Shown: piece after piece, positions 7,860-17,853 of the stretch
Layout: every line of letters begins with the position of its first letter
Numbering within the stretch: position 1 is the first letter of the stretch
DNA from: Xiashengella succiniciproducens
GTDB lineage: Bacteria > Bacteroidota > Bacteroidia > Bacteroidales > Marinilabiliaceae
Reading direction: 5' to 3'
DNA: 64,000 nucleotides
Assembly (NCBI RefSeq): GCF_023674465.1
Contig: NZ_CP098400.1
Location: 1,454,801 to 1,518,800, forward strand
Translations under genes and position numbers: made by a program
Notes under the pieces: generated by a model
The model's input: the letters and a program-made list of their open reading frames with translations, nothing else
What the model was told of the DNA's origin: nothing
Database searches by the model: none

Positions 7860-10433
7860 ATGTTTAGAGTAGTTTGGGACAAAGATATTAATGGAGTTTT
7901 GCTTACAACAAACGGAAACGGTGATGCCTTAAATGTTTCACCACGACCAGTTTTCCATGAAGAATTAACCTTGCTTGGTTTTGATAAAAAATTTAATTGG
8001 AGATATCAGGCATCAAATGACCCTTTACTATGGGCTTTAGATAGAAGATATTATTATAAAGGGGAATTAGTTGCTGAAGTGAAAGGCGGAAATATATTTG
8101 ACGACCCGACAATCGAAATCACAAATGCAGGGAAAGATTTAAAACTAAAGCCAATCAACATTCAGAAGGTAGTTGAAAAAAATCAAAAATTACTTTTCTT
8201 ACTTGAACAGGAAGCCATTGAATTTATTGAACAAACTTATCGCACTTATAGTCTCAAGAAAATAAGAAGCAAAGCAAAAGCAAATGAAGAAGTTGATTGG
8301 GCATTGCTTGCTGAAATGCATGAAAAGAATACAAAAATTAAACATGCTGTTGTTAAGCAAGACTGTGATAGTTTTGATATTATTCCACTTGATTTAGCCA
8401 AGGAAAATAACAAAACAGTTTACCTGAACACCAAGATTGACCAATTTATTGCCTCTTTTAGTGGCGGAAAGGATTCTCAGGTTACACTTGATCTTGTAAG
8501 CCGCGTTATACCACCTGATGATTTTATGGTGATTTATTCTGATACTGGAATGGAAATTCCTCCTTCAATTGAAATTTATCAACTAACAAAACGAATTTAC
8601 ACCAAACAGTATCCAGAACTGAAATTTCATTTATCAAAAAACCATCAAAATATTATTGATAATTGGAGCGAGTTTGGTGCACCAAGTCGTCTTAATAGAT
8701 GGTGTTGCACTGTTGCAAAAACTGCCCCTCTTTACAAGTTATTAAAAGATATAAAAGGGAATGGGAAGCAACCTAATGTCCTCGTTTTTGAAGGTGTTAG
8801 AGCGGAAGAAAGTAACGCAAGAGAAAAATATGCACGAATTGGTAAAGGGGTAAAGCATAACAATGTAATAAATGCAAGACCAATTTTTGATTGGAGTGCT
8901 ACTGAAATATATTTGTATCTTTTTAGTAGAAATCTGCCATTTAATGCTGGCTATAGAAATGGTTTATCAAGAGTTGGTTGTACAATATGTCCATTTTCTT
9001 CAGAGTGGTCCGAACATATAGTAAAAAAAATGTATCCAGAGAACATTGATAAATTCATTGATATAATATATAGTCAAACGGACACCATAGGGATTGAGAA
9101 CAAAGAGAAGAAACTTAACTATATAAAAGAAGGTAACTGGAAAAAAAGGGCAGGTGGCAAATTAAATGATTCAAATACTTCAAGGATAGATTTTATTCAG
9201 TTTAAGCCTGAATTTAAGGTAATTCTCACTAATCCTAAAGAAAAAATCACTGAATGGTTAAAAGTTTTAGGCTATATAAATTTTAGTTACACAAATGATA
9301 GTATTTATGGAGAAATACTAATTGATAAAATACCTGTTATCTTGAATATTACTACCATCATAAATGATGAAAATATAAAACAAATTATTGTATTTAAAAA
9401 TATAAGTGATAATCCAATATTACTTAGTAAAATTAAAAAAGTTTTATACAAAACAACTTATTGTACTCATTGTGAAGCATGCGAAATAGAATGTCCTACT
9501 GGAGCTCTTAAAGTGGAACCAAAAGTTACTATTGATTCCAATAAATGTATTCATTGTGGTAGGTGTTCTGAAATAAATGAAAAGGGCTGTTTATTGGCAA
9601 AATCAATAAATATCTCAGAAGGAAACATTAAAAACTCATCAAATATGAAATCATCTGGTATCGACAAGTATTCGACATTTGGTCTACGAGAAAAATGGCT
9701 TAGCCAGTATTTTCAGAATATTGAAAATTATTTTGAGACTGGGAATAACGATTTAGGAACAAAAATGATTCCCGCTTTAACACATTGGCTTCGAGATGCC
9801 GATTTACTAAATCGAACAGATAAAAACTCAAGCGAAACGGCAATCTTATTAAAAGAATTTTATCAGCATAAAACAAATTTCACTTGGGAAATTATTTGGA
9901 TAAATCTTGCCTACAATTCAACAATTACCAATTGGTATGTTGGCAATGTTCAATATAATAGGTCATACTCAAAAAACGAACTATTAGCAATGCTTCAAAA
10001 TGATTATCCAAATTATGGTGCAGGCACACTAAAAAATCCATTAGGCGCATTACTCAATACTTTTGATGAAAGCTCCTTGGGTAGTGTTTTAGAACTTAGT
10101 CAATTAAAGAAAAAAGGAAATGCTATTGATACAATTATTAAAAAACCTTATGAAAGTATTGATTCAATAACTGTAGCGTATTCGCTTTATCGTTACGCCA
10201 ACAGCAAAAACCGCTACAATTTAACCGTTTCCGAATTTTACGCACCCGAACAAAAGCAAGGCATTTACAGGGAGTTTGGAGTATCAAAAGAACGATTCCA
10301 AAACATTTTGAGAACGTTGCAAGAAAATAAAAACGGAATTGTAAAAGTTGATTTGGTAATGGGGCTCGATAATATTTCATTACGTGAAGATTTAACCTAT
10401 ACCGAAGTGCTTAAACTTTTACTTGATAAATAA
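7860..10433 (+). CDS. brxP: BrxP: PAPS reductase-like BREX type 4 protein with ferredoxin domain
   Basis: An 857-residue protein. A PP-loop ATPase of the PAPS-reductase/DndC kind starts with SGGKDS at residues 201-206, followed by YSDTGMEIPPS, then a cysteine pair RWCCT and VGCTICPF that could bind an iron-sulfur cluster as in DndC. From about residue 535 there is a two-cluster 4Fe-4S ferredoxin-like segment (CTHCEACEIECP and CIHCGRC). The C-terminal 270 residues are helical and resemble DUF4007-type regions near DndC-like proteins. DndC relatives activate sulfur for DNA phosphorothioation, while the chemistry of BrxP is not known. It is the first gene of a four-gene operon lacking any methyltransferase, which fits BREX type 4. 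The ATG at 7860 lies in AT-rich sequence without a Shine-Dalgarno site. Confidence 0.85.
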   Translation: MFRVVWDKDINGVLLTTNGNGDALNVSPRPVFHEELTLLGFDKKFNWRYQASNDPLLWALDRRYYYKGELVAEVKGGNIFDDPTIEITNAGKDLKLKPINIQKVVEKNQKLLFLLEQEAIEFIEQTYRTYSLKKIRSKAKANEEVDWALLAEMHEKNTKIKHAVVKQDCDSFDIIPLDLAKENNKTVYLNTKIDQFIASFSGGKDSQVTLDLVSRVIPPDDFMVIYSDTGMEIPPSIEIYQLTKRIYTKQYPELKFHLSKNHQNIIDNWSEFGAPSRLNRWCCTVAKTAPLYKLLKDIKGNGKQPNVLVFEGVRAEESNAREKYARIGKGVKHNNVINARPIFDWSATEIYLYLFSRNLPFNAGYRNGLSRVGCTICPFSSEWSEHIVKKMYPENIDKFIDIIYSQTDTIGIENKEKKLNYIKEGNWKKRAGGKLNDSNTSRIDFIQFKPEFKVILTNPKEKITEWLKVLGYINFSYTNDSIYGEILIDKIPVILNITTIINDENIKQIIVFKNISDNPILLSKIKKVLYKTTYCTHCEACEIECPTGALKVEPKVTIDSNKCIHCGRCSEINEKGCLLAKSINISEGNIKNSSNMKSSGIDKYSTFGLREKWLSQYFQNIENYFETGNNDLGTKMIPALTHWLRDADLLNRTDKNSSETAILLKEFYQHKTNFTWEIIWINLAYNSTITNWYVGNVQYNRSYSKNELLAMLQNDYPNYGAGTLKNPLGALLNTFDESSLGSVLELSQLKKKGNAIDTIIKKPYESIDSITVAYSLYRYANSKNRYNLTVSEFYAPEQKQGIYREFGVSKERFQNILRTLQENKNGIVKVDLVMGLDNISLREDLTYTEVLKLLLDK

Positions 10434-10440
10434 TTGCATC

Positions 10441-13400
10441 ATGAAATATTCAGAAATTATTGGATTACAGGAGTATTTTCACCCTGTATTTAATATTGAG
10501 AACGAAACGTTTAATTATTGGAAACAATTTATTCCAAACGACCAATTTTATGAGGTTTTACGGAAAACACTTTCTGCAATAGATACAAGTGAACCAAGTC
10601 TAAGAAAATCTATCTGGATTCAGGGAACTTTTGGCACAGGAAAAAGTCATGCCGCTTCTGTGATTAAGCATTTGCTGTATGATGATTATGCAGAGGTTGA
10701 AAATTATATAGATCAGAATATTGATGATTCAAGTTTAAAATCAAAATTAAAGAACTATCGAAGCAATAATAAATTAATGCCCATAGTATTAAAAGGATTG
10801 GGAAGCATTTCAGATAGCAGAACCTTTGCGTTGCAAATTGAGAAAGCTGTAAGAACTTCGCCAGGGTTCAAGGATTTAGGTATTGTAACAACCAGCGATT
10901 TCGACAGATTAATTGAAAAGGTAAATAGCCCTCTAATAGACTGGGATTCACTGATAAGAAAGCATGACGAACTTAGCATCTATGTAACAACCAAAACCGA
11001 CATCTTAAAAAAACTGAATGCATCTGACATTGAATTTTTTCATGTAATTGAAGGCACTTTGAATAAAGAAGGTGTTCATTTTTCACATGCAGATATTACC
11101 AACTGGCTTGTTGAAGTCAATAATGAAGTTATAGCTCAAAAGAAAGCAGATGGCATAATTATCATTTGGGATGAGTTTACTTCAGTGATGGATTCTATTA
11201 ATTCAGGAATAATTAATCAACTACAAAATATTGCCGAATTAAGTGAGAAGAACAACATCTTTTTGTATTTAATCAGCCATAGAACACCCCATCAACATAC
11301 AATACCAAAAGAGGATTTAACACGAATGAATGACAGGTTTCATATTATACAATACCGTATGGAGCCTATTACCACCTATCATATTATTGCAGCAACCATC
11401 AAAAAAATAAATATTGATGAATGGCGCAGGCTGCAAGGTGAAATATTTGAGGGTTCAACACAATGGAACGATTTAATTAATTTACTGACCAATAATCATA
11501 GCGCATCGGCAAAATCCAAAATAAAAGACCTTTTTCCTATCCATCCATATTCTGCCTATTTATCAACCTTTATAGCCCGCAATTTAGGTTCGACCAATAG
11601 AAGTATATTTGGTTTCTTGTACGATAAGGAATATGGGTTCTTAAATTATTTAGACAAAGAGTTAAACGGAGAACGCCTACTTACAGCAGATTATTTATGG
11701 GATTTCTTTGTAAATGCTTTTGAAAATGATCAAGAAGCACGGTTTAATCAAGTGCTTGATAAGTATCGGCTGAATATTCAAAGGGTTCAGGAACATGGAG
11801 AACAGTGTACAAAGGTATTTAAAGGAATTTTGCTTCTGAACGTATTATTCAAAGTAATTGAAGTCACAGGCGAAGAAGGAAGTCCGGTTACTCCTTCAAC
11901 CGAGAACATTACTTCACTTTTTACTGGTTCTGGTTTTGAGAAAGAAATATCTGAAATATTAAACTTTATAGACGAAAAAGGAATCGTTACAAAGACACCA
12001 GGGGGTGATTTCTTAATTGAGTTTTCATCTTTACCAATTAGAGAAATAGAACAAGCGAAAGAAAGCGTTAGAAATCAATTTAAAGATATAATCAATGTAT
12101 TAAAGTATGCTCAAATCGATAAGGACTTAGAGAAGAGTATTTTTAAGGACAATATTTACAGAGAGTCTGAAATTGTATTGTTTTCAACCAACATTGAGAA
12201 TGAGCATATTTTGCGGAATCGTTTAAACAAAGTCTTTGGAAAACCATTCAGTTTAAAATGTGCCGTTTTTATAGCAAACGGAGACTATGATCATTTAACA
12301 ACCATTCCCAAAATTAAAGAATTAGCGCAAGATGAAGATTTTCAGGATATAATTTTTGTTATCGTTGAAGAACCATTCTCTGAAAGAAATTACGAAAAGT
12401 TTATTGATTATATTGCCAGAAAGCAGGTTAGCGACAATCATAGTTATGACGAACAGTCGGTTAAATATGAAAACTACGCAAAAGAACAAGTCAAAGAGTG
12501 GTTTTCGAGAATGAGAAACAGATACATGCAGATTATTTTCAGGGACAAGGATGAAAAGCATCTTTCAACTAAAATTGGAAGTGAAATTAACCGTTCTTAT
12601 AGTCCAATAATCTTTTCAAAAGGTATAGATAATATTTCTCTACTATACAGGAATGCTAATGTCTGGAAGTTTCAAAATGCAATTAAATCTGCAGAGATTT
12701 TTATTTTTGCAGATAACCGCACAGAACTAGAAGAAAAAACATCAAGTGGTCCCACTTCATATCTTAAATTTTTAGTTAAAGATAAGGAGGAAGAATATAT
12801 TGTTTTTGATAATCTAATGTTAAAGCCAGATGGCGACACGAATCACACGTTAAATATTATTCAAAGCGAGATAGACACAAAATTTTCCAAACTCAAACAT
12901 AGATCGCTTTTCAATATTGGTGAAGAATTAAAATTCTTAACGGAAGCCCCATATGGACTTTATACCAATATGCCAAATATGGCGCTAATGGGTTTTGTCC
13001 TAAGAAAATATATTGGAGAACTTTATGTAGCTGATGTAGGAAGACCAATTGAGAAAGATGAAATGCGGGATTTGATCGGCGACATGTTTAGTTTTTGGCA
13101 AGACAACAAAAAACAAAATAAATTAAATGTGCGTTTTGGTTCGAAAGAAGAAAGAGAACTAAAAAATATATTACTTGATCTGTTTGATTTAAAAGACTTT
13201 AATAGTATTACTGACACACGTTGGGCAATAGTAAATTACGTAAAAACAATTGCAAAATACCCTATTTGGTCGTTGAAATATTATTCTGAAGGAAAGAACA
13301 TTGCGATTGCTATTGATGAGTTATTAAAACTGATTTTTAATTCCACAAATGAAATAGATGTAAAGCTGATTTCCGGAGTTTTAGAAAAAATAAAGGAATA

Positions 13401-13830
13401 TCGGTTTGAGTTAAAATTAGCACTTAAACCTGAAAATTTCAGTATCGGGTTCTTGTCATTCTTGCAAAGTGTGGATGAAGGCATTTCTATTACAGAAGCA
13501 AACTTTAGGGAGGTTGCAGATTATTTGTTTTCTAACATGCAGGAAGAGATAGGTTTATGGAAGGAAGACAATGTAAAGCTAAAAGTATATCAATGGCATA
13601 CACATAAAAATCAACCTACATCAAATCCAACTCCACCAAATAATCCAGATACTCCTCAAAATCCGGATACTCCTACGCCCATTCCTACTCCAGAAAGAGA
13701 AAAAATCATTTACAAAGTCAGGAACTTCAATCATGGTGAACAAGAACTTAAAAATCGAATTGTGAAAATGGTAGAAGAAAATCCTAATTTTTCTCAATTG
13801 ATAAGTTTGATTGATAAATATCTTAGTTAA
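10441..13830 (+). CDS. brxC: BrxC/PglY-like large ATPase of the BREX system
   Basis: About 1129 residues from the ATG at 10441, only 7 bp after the brxP stop; an upstream in-frame TTG inside brxP is less likely. The N-terminus has a Walker A, GTFGTGKSHAAS (residues 62-73), and a Walker B, GIIIIWDEFTS (Asp at about residue 244), followed by LISHRTPHQ, matching the large P-loop proteins BrxC/PglY of BREX. A long alpha/beta middle region follows. Near the C-terminus a Pro/Asn/Thr-rich linker (about residues 1057-1085) connects a short final helical domain. BrxC proteins are essential for BREX defence but their action is poorly understood. The position between brxP and pglZ matches the type 4 gene order. 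Confidence 0.8.
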   Translation: MKYSEIIGLQEYFHPVFNIENETFNYWKQFIPNDQFYEVLRKTLSAIDTSEPSLRKSIWIQGTFGTGKSHAASVIKHLLYDDYAEVENYIDQNIDDSSLKSKLKNYRSNNKLMPIVLKGLGSISDSRTFALQIEKAVRTSPGFKDLGIVTTSDFDRLIEKVNSPLIDWDSLIRKHDELSIYVTTKTDILKKLNASDIEFFHVIEGTLNKEGVHFSHADITNWLVEVNNEVIAQKKADGIIIIWDEFTSVMDSINSGIINQLQNIAELSEKNNIFLYLISHRTPHQHTIPKEDLTRMNDRFHIIQYRMEPITTYHIIAATIKKINIDEWRRLQGEIFEGSTQWNDLINLLTNNHSASAKSKIKDLFPIHPYSAYLSTFIARNLGSTNRSIFGFLYDKEYGFLNYLDKELNGERLLTADYLWDFFVNAFENDQEARFNQVLDKYRLNIQRVQEHGEQCTKVFKGILLLNVLFKVIEVTGEEGSPVTPSTENITSLFTGSGFEKEISEILNFIDEKGIVTKTPGGDFLIEFSSLPIREIEQAKESVRNQFKDIINVLKYAQIDKDLEKSIFKDNIYRESEIVLFSTNIENEHILRNRLNKVFGKPFSLKCAVFIANGDYDHLTTIPKIKELAQDEDFQDIIFVIVEEPFSERNYEKFIDYIARKQVSDNHSYDEQSVKYENYAKEQVKEWFSRMRNRYMQIIFRDKDEKHLSTKIGSEINRSYSPIIFSKGIDNISLLYRNANVWKFQNAIKSAEIFIFADNRTELEEKTSSGPTSYLKFLVKDKEEEYIVFDNLMLKPDGDTNHTLNIIQSEIDTKFSKLKHRSLFNIGEELKFLTEAPYGLYTNMPNMALMGFVLRKYIGELYVADVGRPIEKDEMRDLIGDMFSFWQDNKKQNKLNVRFGSKEERELKNILLDLFDLKDFNSITDTRWAIVNYVKTIAKYPIWSLKYYSEGKNIAIAIDELLKLIFNSTNEIDVKLISGVLEKIKEYRFELKLALKPENFSIGFLSFLQSVDEGISITEANFREVADYLFSNMQEEIGLWKEDNVKLKVYQWHTHKNQPTSNPTPPNNPDTPQNPDTPTPIPTPEREKIIYKVRNFNHGEQELKNRIVKMVEENPNFSQLISLIDKYLS

Positions 13831-13838
13831 ACGCATTC

Positions 13839-16184
13839 ATGAAATTGGTAGATAAAATAAAAGAATTTGAAAATCTCGAAGGATTGATTTCTGAAATCAA
13901 TTCTGACAAGGTTACACGTGATATACTGTCAAGACGATACCCTGTCAGATTGATTTTTTTGCAAAAATTTGAAACTTTTAGATTGTTAATTGAAAGGTTA
14001 TCTTCGATTGGAGTCAAAAACTATCATCTTGAAAAAGATTTACCTCATCCAGATGGGTGGATTACAAAGGATACATTAATCAATATAGTGAAAAACTTAT
14101 CTGAGGATACGGCTGTTGTGCCTTTTTCCGAAATTGTAAGATTTTATTCTAAAGAGGATTTTATTAACTTCTTCAATCAGTTGCTGTTAATTGAAAATGA
14201 TGAATTATCAAGACGGATTTATTTACCATTAATAGGAGTTGAAGAGAGATTTGAGAAAGAATTTTTTCAGGGTTTTACTAGAAAAGAAGAGTCAGCTCCC
14301 TACTGGAAAATATCAAGAGAGAAACCAAATTCAATAAAAGTATTTTTATCATCACAAACTTACTCGAAAAGGATTTCTAATTATGAAACCATTGCAAATA
14401 CTGAAGAATGGCTAAAGTTTTGGAAGAAAAAAAGCCCCTGTGATGTCGTATGTCATTCGAAACCACTAAACTTATTCTACAAGAACACTTTACCTGACAC
14501 TATTTTTACTATTGAACAGGTTGATAACCCGAAAAATTTAATTGAAAAAATCTTCAATATTGAAGTTCCGATTCCATTTGATAATCTTGATATATTGTTC
14601 TGGGAAAAATTTCTCAGCTTTTTAAACAAAGACTATTCAACATTTAAGGCTTTTGTGAAAAGCTATTTCAAGGTTACTTCATTAACAATTTTTACCTTAC
14701 TGGAGCATTGGCTAAAGTCAAACGATTTATTTGAGAAATGGCTTTTAAAACACTTTGTATTAACTCAAAGTTGTTTAGAAAAAAAATACATTTTTAAAAT
14801 TCTTGAGTCACTACCAGATTATTCTGATCACACACTACTTAAAAGTATCTACCAAAGAATATTTAGTCTGGAAATCAATGAGGAATTTATTAATGATCGA
14901 TTAGAGTTAATTCAACAGTTTTCAAGGCTTAAACCAACTAATCTTTGTGATGAAACCCTTGTTGAATTAAATTCTAATATTCGGTCTATTGCCGATTATA
15001 GACGGGCGTTATTGCTCACCACTGGCATGTTCCAATTCGAGAAAGTCTATATTCTTGAATTATTCGCAAAAGGGAAAATTGATAATTTAGGTTTATTGTC
15101 CCAACGATTTCCTGAAATTTTATATTACAATTCAGAATGTTCATTTGACAATCTAAAAAATGAAAATGAATGGGTTTTAGAGTATTTAAGTGAGTATAAG
15201 AAATCAAAACTGAACGACTCTACAACCAACCGTTTGAATGAAATATTGCTTTTAAAGAATACCAATGACCAATCATTTTACAATTGGTATCATAGTTTTG
15301 AATCAATTCACAGCATTATCCATTCAAATAAAGTGGATAAAGTAATATGGATTGATGCCATAGGGATTGAATGGGTGTCTTTTATTGAGAATTATGTTAT
15401 TAATCAAAAACATGATTTAAATGTAATAAAAAAAATCATTGGAGTTGCCAATCTGCCAACAAGTACAGATCAGAATAAATTTTTGGATACGAAATATGTA
15501 CAGGACTTTGATTCTTTTATTCACTCAAATCTTTATTCTTATCCAGATATTATTATTAAGGAATTTACTGAAATCAAGCGAATTATTGACACGTACTTAA
15601 TTCTTGATACAGAGCAAACAATTGCGATTGTTTCTGATCATGGACTAACCGCCTTGTCTAGATATGCAGCATCTAAGAAATATGGGAAAGATGATAGCCA
15701 CGAGGGACGTTTTATTGAAGTTAAGGATAAGGAGCATATTCCTGATACTGATTACATAATTCATAAATCAGAGATTGACCAGAGAAATTATTTAATTGCA
15801 TTAAAACACAATTCATTAGGGAAAAAACCAATTAGAGAAGTTCATGGAGGTGTAACTCCTGAAGAAGTGTTGGTCCCATTTATAGTAATTTCTAACAAGA
15901 AAGACAGTGCAAAAATAGATTATTCTATTATTATTGAGAAGACAGATATACCTAAAAAAGAACCTCTTATTTCAATTAAAATAACTCCAAAACCATCTAC
16001 AGCAAATATTGAGATAAAGGGAAAAATAACGAAACTTAATTTTAATGAAACAACTCAAATGTGGGAAGTAAACCTTGATAGATCTTTTTCAGGCAAAATT
16101 CCAATTAAGGTAAAAACAGGAAAAAGTGAAAAAGTATTCACAATTAACATAATCTCAGGTATAATAGAGGAGGACTTATTTTGA
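13839..16184 (+). CDS. pglZ: PglZ: alkaline-phosphatase-superfamily BREX protein
   Basis: A 781-residue protein. The N-terminal half is helical without clear motifs. The second half has the PglZ domain: IWIDAIGIEW with the metal-binding Asp at residue 506, IVSDHGLTALSRYA (D600, H601), and REVHGGVTPEEVLVPF (H669), which together give the Asp/His metal site of the alkaline phosphatase fold. A beta-sandwich-like tail of about 90 residues ends the protein. PglZ is the hallmark gene of every BREX type and is required for phage exclusion. The gene starts 8 bp after the brxC stop and overlaps brxL, so it is co-translated in the operon. Confidence 0.92.
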   Translation: MKLVDKIKEFENLEGLISEINSDKVTRDILSRRYPVRLIFLQKFETFRLLIERLSSIGVKNYHLEKDLPHPDGWITKDTLINIVKNLSEDTAVVPFSEIVRFYSKEDFINFFNQLLLIENDELSRRIYLPLIGVEERFEKEFFQGFTRKEESAPYWKISREKPNSIKVFLSSQTYSKRISNYETIANTEEWLKFWKKKSPCDVVCHSKPLNLFYKNTLPDTIFTIEQVDNPKNLIEKIFNIEVPIPFDNLDILFWEKFLSFLNKDYSTFKAFVKSYFKVTSLTIFTLLEHWLKSNDLFEKWLLKHFVLTQSCLEKKYIFKILESLPDYSDHTLLKSIYQRIFSLEINEEFINDRLELIQQFSRLKPTNLCDETLVELNSNIRSIADYRRALLLTTGMFQFEKVYILELFAKGKIDNLGLLSQRFPEILYYNSECSFDNLKNENEWVLEYLSEYKKSKLNDSTTNRLNEILLLKNTNDQSFYNWYHSFESIHSIIHSNKVDKVIWIDAIGIEWVSFIENYVINQKHDLNVIKKIIGVANLPTSTDQNKFLDTKYVQDFDSFIHSNLYSYPDIIIKEFTEIKRIIDTYLILDTEQTIAIVSDHGLTALSRYAASKKYGKDDSHEGRFIEVKDKEHIPDTDYIIHKSEIDQRNYLIALKHNSLGKKPIREVHGGVTPEEVLVPFIVISNKKDSAKIDYSIIIEKTDIPKKEPLISIKITPKPSTANIEIKGKITKLNFNETTQMWEVNLDRSFSGKIPIKVKTGKSEKVFTINIISGIIEEDLF

Positions 16185-17611
16185 GCACACTTGACGAAAA
16201 AATAAAACAAGCATTTCCTGATGAATCGGTTATTAAGATTCCTCAGAATTACAGCGTTTTTGCTGGTAAGAACCTGCCTTCATTCATTAAGGACTTCTTA
16301 ATAAAACGCTATACTGACAACTATGGCAATTTAGATCGAAATGGTGTTTTAAAATTCTTGGAAGATCATATTCCCAGTAAGGATAACGACCTTAAGAATC
16401 GCTTGCGCACTCACAGGGAAGAAGTAACTGTATTAACAAGATTTATTGTTGAAACAGATTTGAAAAATGATAAATTGCTATTTTCTATTCCTGATTTGGG
16501 CATAAAATCAAGTGAAGGTCGAATACCTGATCATGTTGCAAAAAAAAATAAAGAATTAAAAGATGGTGAACTTTGGGGAGTTGTCACCTTAGTATATCAA
16601 CCACCTGCAGATAAAGAGAAGGGCTTTGTTGAACTCGTTAATTACAAGGCCTTCAAGCCCTATAAAGTAGATTTGGAATATTTCAGAGCAGCACGAAAAG
16701 AATTTAGTACAACTGAGTGGATAGACCTATTGATACGATCAATGGAATACAATCCAGATGGCTTTGAATCTTTGTCACAAAAACTGATGTTTCTGAGCAG
16801 AATTTTGATATTTATTGAACCTCGACTAAATATGATTGAATTAGCCCCAAAGGGGACGGGGAAATCTTACATTTTTGGTAACCTAAGTAAATATGGTTGG
16901 ATGATAAGTGGCGGTAAAGTAACTAGGGCAAAGTTATTTTATGATATGACCAAAAAATCAATGGGTGCAATTACATTGTACGATTTTGTTACAATGGATG
17001 AAATTCAAACAATTACTTTTTCTGATTCAGCAGAAATTCAAGCAGCCCTTAAAAGTTACCTTGAATTTGGTTATACAACTGTTGCCAATGTTAAATTAGT
17101 ATCTCAAGCTGGTTTGATTATAATGGGAAACATCTCTCTCTCAAAAGATAAAAAACCTATGCGATTAAAATACTTTTCAGAACTCCCTGAAACATTCAAA
17201 GAATCCGCACTTTTAGATCGTTTTCATGGTTTTATTGAAGGATGGAAACTACCACGAATTAGTGAAGATTTAAAAATTAATGGATGGACGCTAAATGTTG
17301 AGTATTTTTCAGAAATAATGCATGAACTTCGAGACAAACCTATTTACTCTGCAATTGTTAACGACCTATTGGAAGTTCCTGCAAAAGCCGACACCAGAGA
17401 TACTACAGCAGTTAAAAGAATAGCTACTGCATATTTGAAACTGCTTTTCCCAAATGTAAATGACACTTCTGAGATCGACAAAGAAGACTTTAAAACCTAT
17501 TGTTTAATTCCATCAATAGAAAAAAGACAAATAATTAGAAGACAAATTCACCTAATTGATGAGGAATTCTCTGATGAAATGCCAGATATTAAAATTGAAA
17601 TGAATGAATAA
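16181..17611 (+). CDS. brxL: BrxL: AAA+ Lon-like BREX protein, short form
   Basis: A 476-residue protein starting at a TTG that overlaps the pglZ stop (TTGA), with AGAGGAGG just upstream as an unusually good ribosome-binding site for this window. A helical N-terminal domain (residues 1-150) is followed by a Walker A, APKGTGKSYIFG (222-233), LYDFVTMDEIQTI (Walker B-like) and LLDRFHGFIEGW (arginine-finger region), which match BrxL. Type 1 BrxL proteins are commonly about 680 residues with a Lon-like C-terminal domain; this one stops soon after the AAA+ module and seems to lack that domain. It could still act as a DNA-translocating ring. It is the last gene of the operon. Confidence 0.85.
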   Translation: MSTLDEKIKQAFPDESVIKIPQNYSVFAGKNLPSFIKDFLIKRYTDNYGNLDRNGVLKFLEDHIPSKDNDLKNRLRTHREEVTVLTRFIVETDLKNDKLLFSIPDLGIKSSEGRIPDHVAKKNKELKDGELWGVVTLVYQPPADKEKGFVELVNYKAFKPYKVDLEYFRAARKEFSTTEWIDLLIRSMEYNPDGFESLSQKLMFLSRILIFIEPRLNMIELAPKGTGKSYIFGNLSKYGWMISGGKVTRAKLFYDMTKKSMGAITLYDFVTMDEIQTITFSDSAEIQAALKSYLEFGYTTVANVKLVSQAGLIIMGNISLSKDKKPMRLKYFSELPETFKESALLDRFHGFIEGWKLPRISEDLKINGWTLNVEYFSEIMHELRDKPIYSAIVNDLLEVPAKADTRDTTAVKRIATAYLKLLFPNVNDTSEIDKEDFKTYCLIPSIEKRQIIRRQIHLIDEEFSDEMPDIKIEMNE

Positions 17612-17631
17612 TAACCTGCCCGATTTGCAAG

Positions 17632-17691
17632 CACATTGCCAAAGCCCCACAAGCCAGCACTTTACCCAAAGCTTTGTCAAAGAGCTTGCAA
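17632..17691 (+). repeat. C-rich spacer repeat, copy c (downstream of BREX genes)
   Basis: CACATTGCCAAAGCCCCAC, then AAGCCAGCACTTTACCCAAA, then GCTTTGTCAAAGAGCTTGCAA: a near copy of 7756-7812 in the same orientation, starting 20 bp after the brxL stop. The rest of 17692-17853 is non-coding and A-rich. Confidence 0.65.
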
Positions 17692-17853
17692 AGCCAACGC
17701 ACCAAGAGAAATTGTTTTTAAAAAAAATGCTGCCACTAAAAAAATAAAAAACGCTGACACACGAACCGATAGAAAAGAAAGAAAGTAAAATGATAAGGTC
17801 TAAAAAACTGAACAAGAACAATGGTTTACAAGACTGGAAGATAGAACACCAGG

